Source: Amphimedon queenslandica
Taxonomy: Eukaryota > Porifera > Demospongiae > Haplosclerida > Niphatidae
Assembly (NCBI RefSeq): GCF_000090795.2
Contig: NW_003546305.1
Location: forward strand, 130,019-171,842
Reading direction: 5' to 3'
Length of the DNA stretch: 41,824 nt
Made by a program: the position numbers and the translations under genes. The notes beneath the pieces are model-generated. The model had not been told where the DNA came from. It ran no database searches and was given only the letters and a program-made list of their open reading frames with translations. Positions 41,063-41,824 of this stretch are shown piece by piece. Numbering within the stretch: the stretch's first letter is position 1; every line of letters begins with the position of its first letter.

Positions 41063-41824
41063 AATGGATTACATTTATTATCATTTGATCCTCTCTCTGT
41101 TAAAGTTAGTAATCCGTGCATTAACGAAATTAACCGCCTCATAAGTAAATTTCGGAATGACTTACCTCAAATCAAGAAACGTAAAGGAAAGAAGAGAAAG
41201 ATTCAAGTGACTGGTATGATTGATCATGGTGAAGCTTGTAGTAAGAATGCCAAGGTGTCTGTAAGTCATGTACAAAGTACTAGTAACAGTACCGTTAGTA
41301 GCAATAAACGTAAGAGTACTGATTTACAAAAGTCTAATTGCCCAAAAAGAGTAAAATTTGTGACAATAATGCTTTAAATTAGCCTTGCCCCCAAAAAAGA
41401 AAAGTTGATGTAGACAGTAGTACTGACAATAGTGCTTTGGTATTGCCTCGCTCAAAAAAAGATGATAAATTAATTGTTTCAATTAATTTGAAAGACCTAA
41501 AAACCAAATTTAATGTCAAAGATGATGATAGTTGTAGTAGTCTCATTATATCTATAAAACTCTGAAACATTAAATGTAAACCGAAAGATGATAAAACAAA
41601 GTGTGTTGTAAAAAGTGACGATTGTAGTAGTAGTCTGATTGTATCTATAAAACTCTCAAGCAATAAATTAAAGACAAGTAATCCAAAAAAAGATGATGTC
41701 ATCTTTACTTATGAAGAGCCTCCCAACCCAGATATTGTGAGAAGGAGACAAAGGGATTATGTTTATTACCCTGCTAATGAAGAAGTTCAAAGAAGCTGGT
41801 GTGAGATATTGAACCTTAAGTTTG
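41063..41824 (+). pseudogene. Helitron C C-terminal extension, cut by the window edge
   Basis: The frame continues after the TAA as NGLHLLSFDPLSVKVSN and NEINRLISKFRNDLPQIKKR, then a basic stretch KKRKGKKRK-like (nuclear localisation type) and Ser/Lys-rich sequence. After a shift near 41375 come alternating acidic and SLI(I/V)SIKL repeats (41540-41660) and DYVYYPANEEVQRSWCEILN at the very end. That last motif resembles the lead-in to OTU-type domains in some invertebrate mobile proteins, so an OTU domain may follow outside the window; this is inference. At least two stops are present. Confidence 0.6.

Larger units (their letters stand above)
35100..41824 (+). mobile_element. Helitron copy C (long, degenerate, truncated by the window end)
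   Basis: In order: a lysine-rich repetitive N-terminus, a long N-terminal domain with a DUF6570-like part, Helitron_like_N, HUH/Y2 Rep, PIF1-type helicase and a basic/acidic C-terminal extension cut by the window. Copy B on the minus strand is its close paralogue. C lacks the insertions found in B, which makes it the reference for their target sites. About a dozen stops or frameshifts and loss of the Walker A lysine show that it is inactive. Confidence 0.92.

Overview
The window is AT-rich eukaryotic DNA made almost entirely of nested and decaying transposable elements. No rRNA, tRNA, CRISPR or bacterial operon was seen. Intron-containing transposases with very short introns (45-68 bp), Helitrons with long N-terminal extensions, and fragments of OTU, BEN, RecQ-like and HIRAN-like genes suggest a marine invertebrate. 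A demosponge such as Amphimedon fits best, but that is inference because no search could be run.

Layout. 480-3890 (+): Helitron copy A, a broken HUH Rep plus PIF1-type helicase. 4360-5540: three short inverted-repeat elements, a 35-bp minisatellite and a GC-rich perfect hairpin. 5687-7980 (+): a broken two-exon OTU-domain gene whose intron is expanded by 1.3 kb. 8.2-14.6 kb: tandem repeats, a MITE, one possible exon and mostly unassignable DNA. 14.64-15.36 kb (-): a BEN-domain pseudogene. 15.62-25.67 kb (-): Helitron copy B, disrupted by a complete 4151-bp P-element-like transposon (17257-21407), by about 1 kb of repeat DNA (23172-24158) and by a 196-bp MITE (24912-25107). 25.68-26.31 kb (-): a hAT-like fragment. 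27.23-28.50 kb: a fold-back element with another element nested in one arm. 28.57-31.18 kb: RecQ-like, HIRAN-like and pogo-like fragments. 31.2-35.1 kb: non-coding DNA with repeat copies. 35.1-41.82 kb (+): Helitron copy C, which runs off the window.

The most notable system is the P-element-like transposon. It has 7-bp target duplications and about 135-bp terminal inverted repeats. It carries two convergent genes whose ATGs lie at the same distance (129 and 128 bp) from the two ends, so the inverted repeats probably supply both promoters. One gene is a DDE transposase with at least five introns. The other is an unrecognised protein of about 371 residues. Helitron C acts as an unoccupied reference for Helitron B, so several insertion sites can be reconstructed to the base.

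Every recognisable coding unit carries stops, frameshifts or lost catalytic residues. The Helitron copies are inactivated in different ways: A has many stops and a changed Walker A, B lost its HUH triad in a 9-bp deletion, and C lost the Walker A lysine. The P-like element is the least decayed, with two nonsense codons and one damaged splice site in its transposase and one nonsense codon in the second gene.
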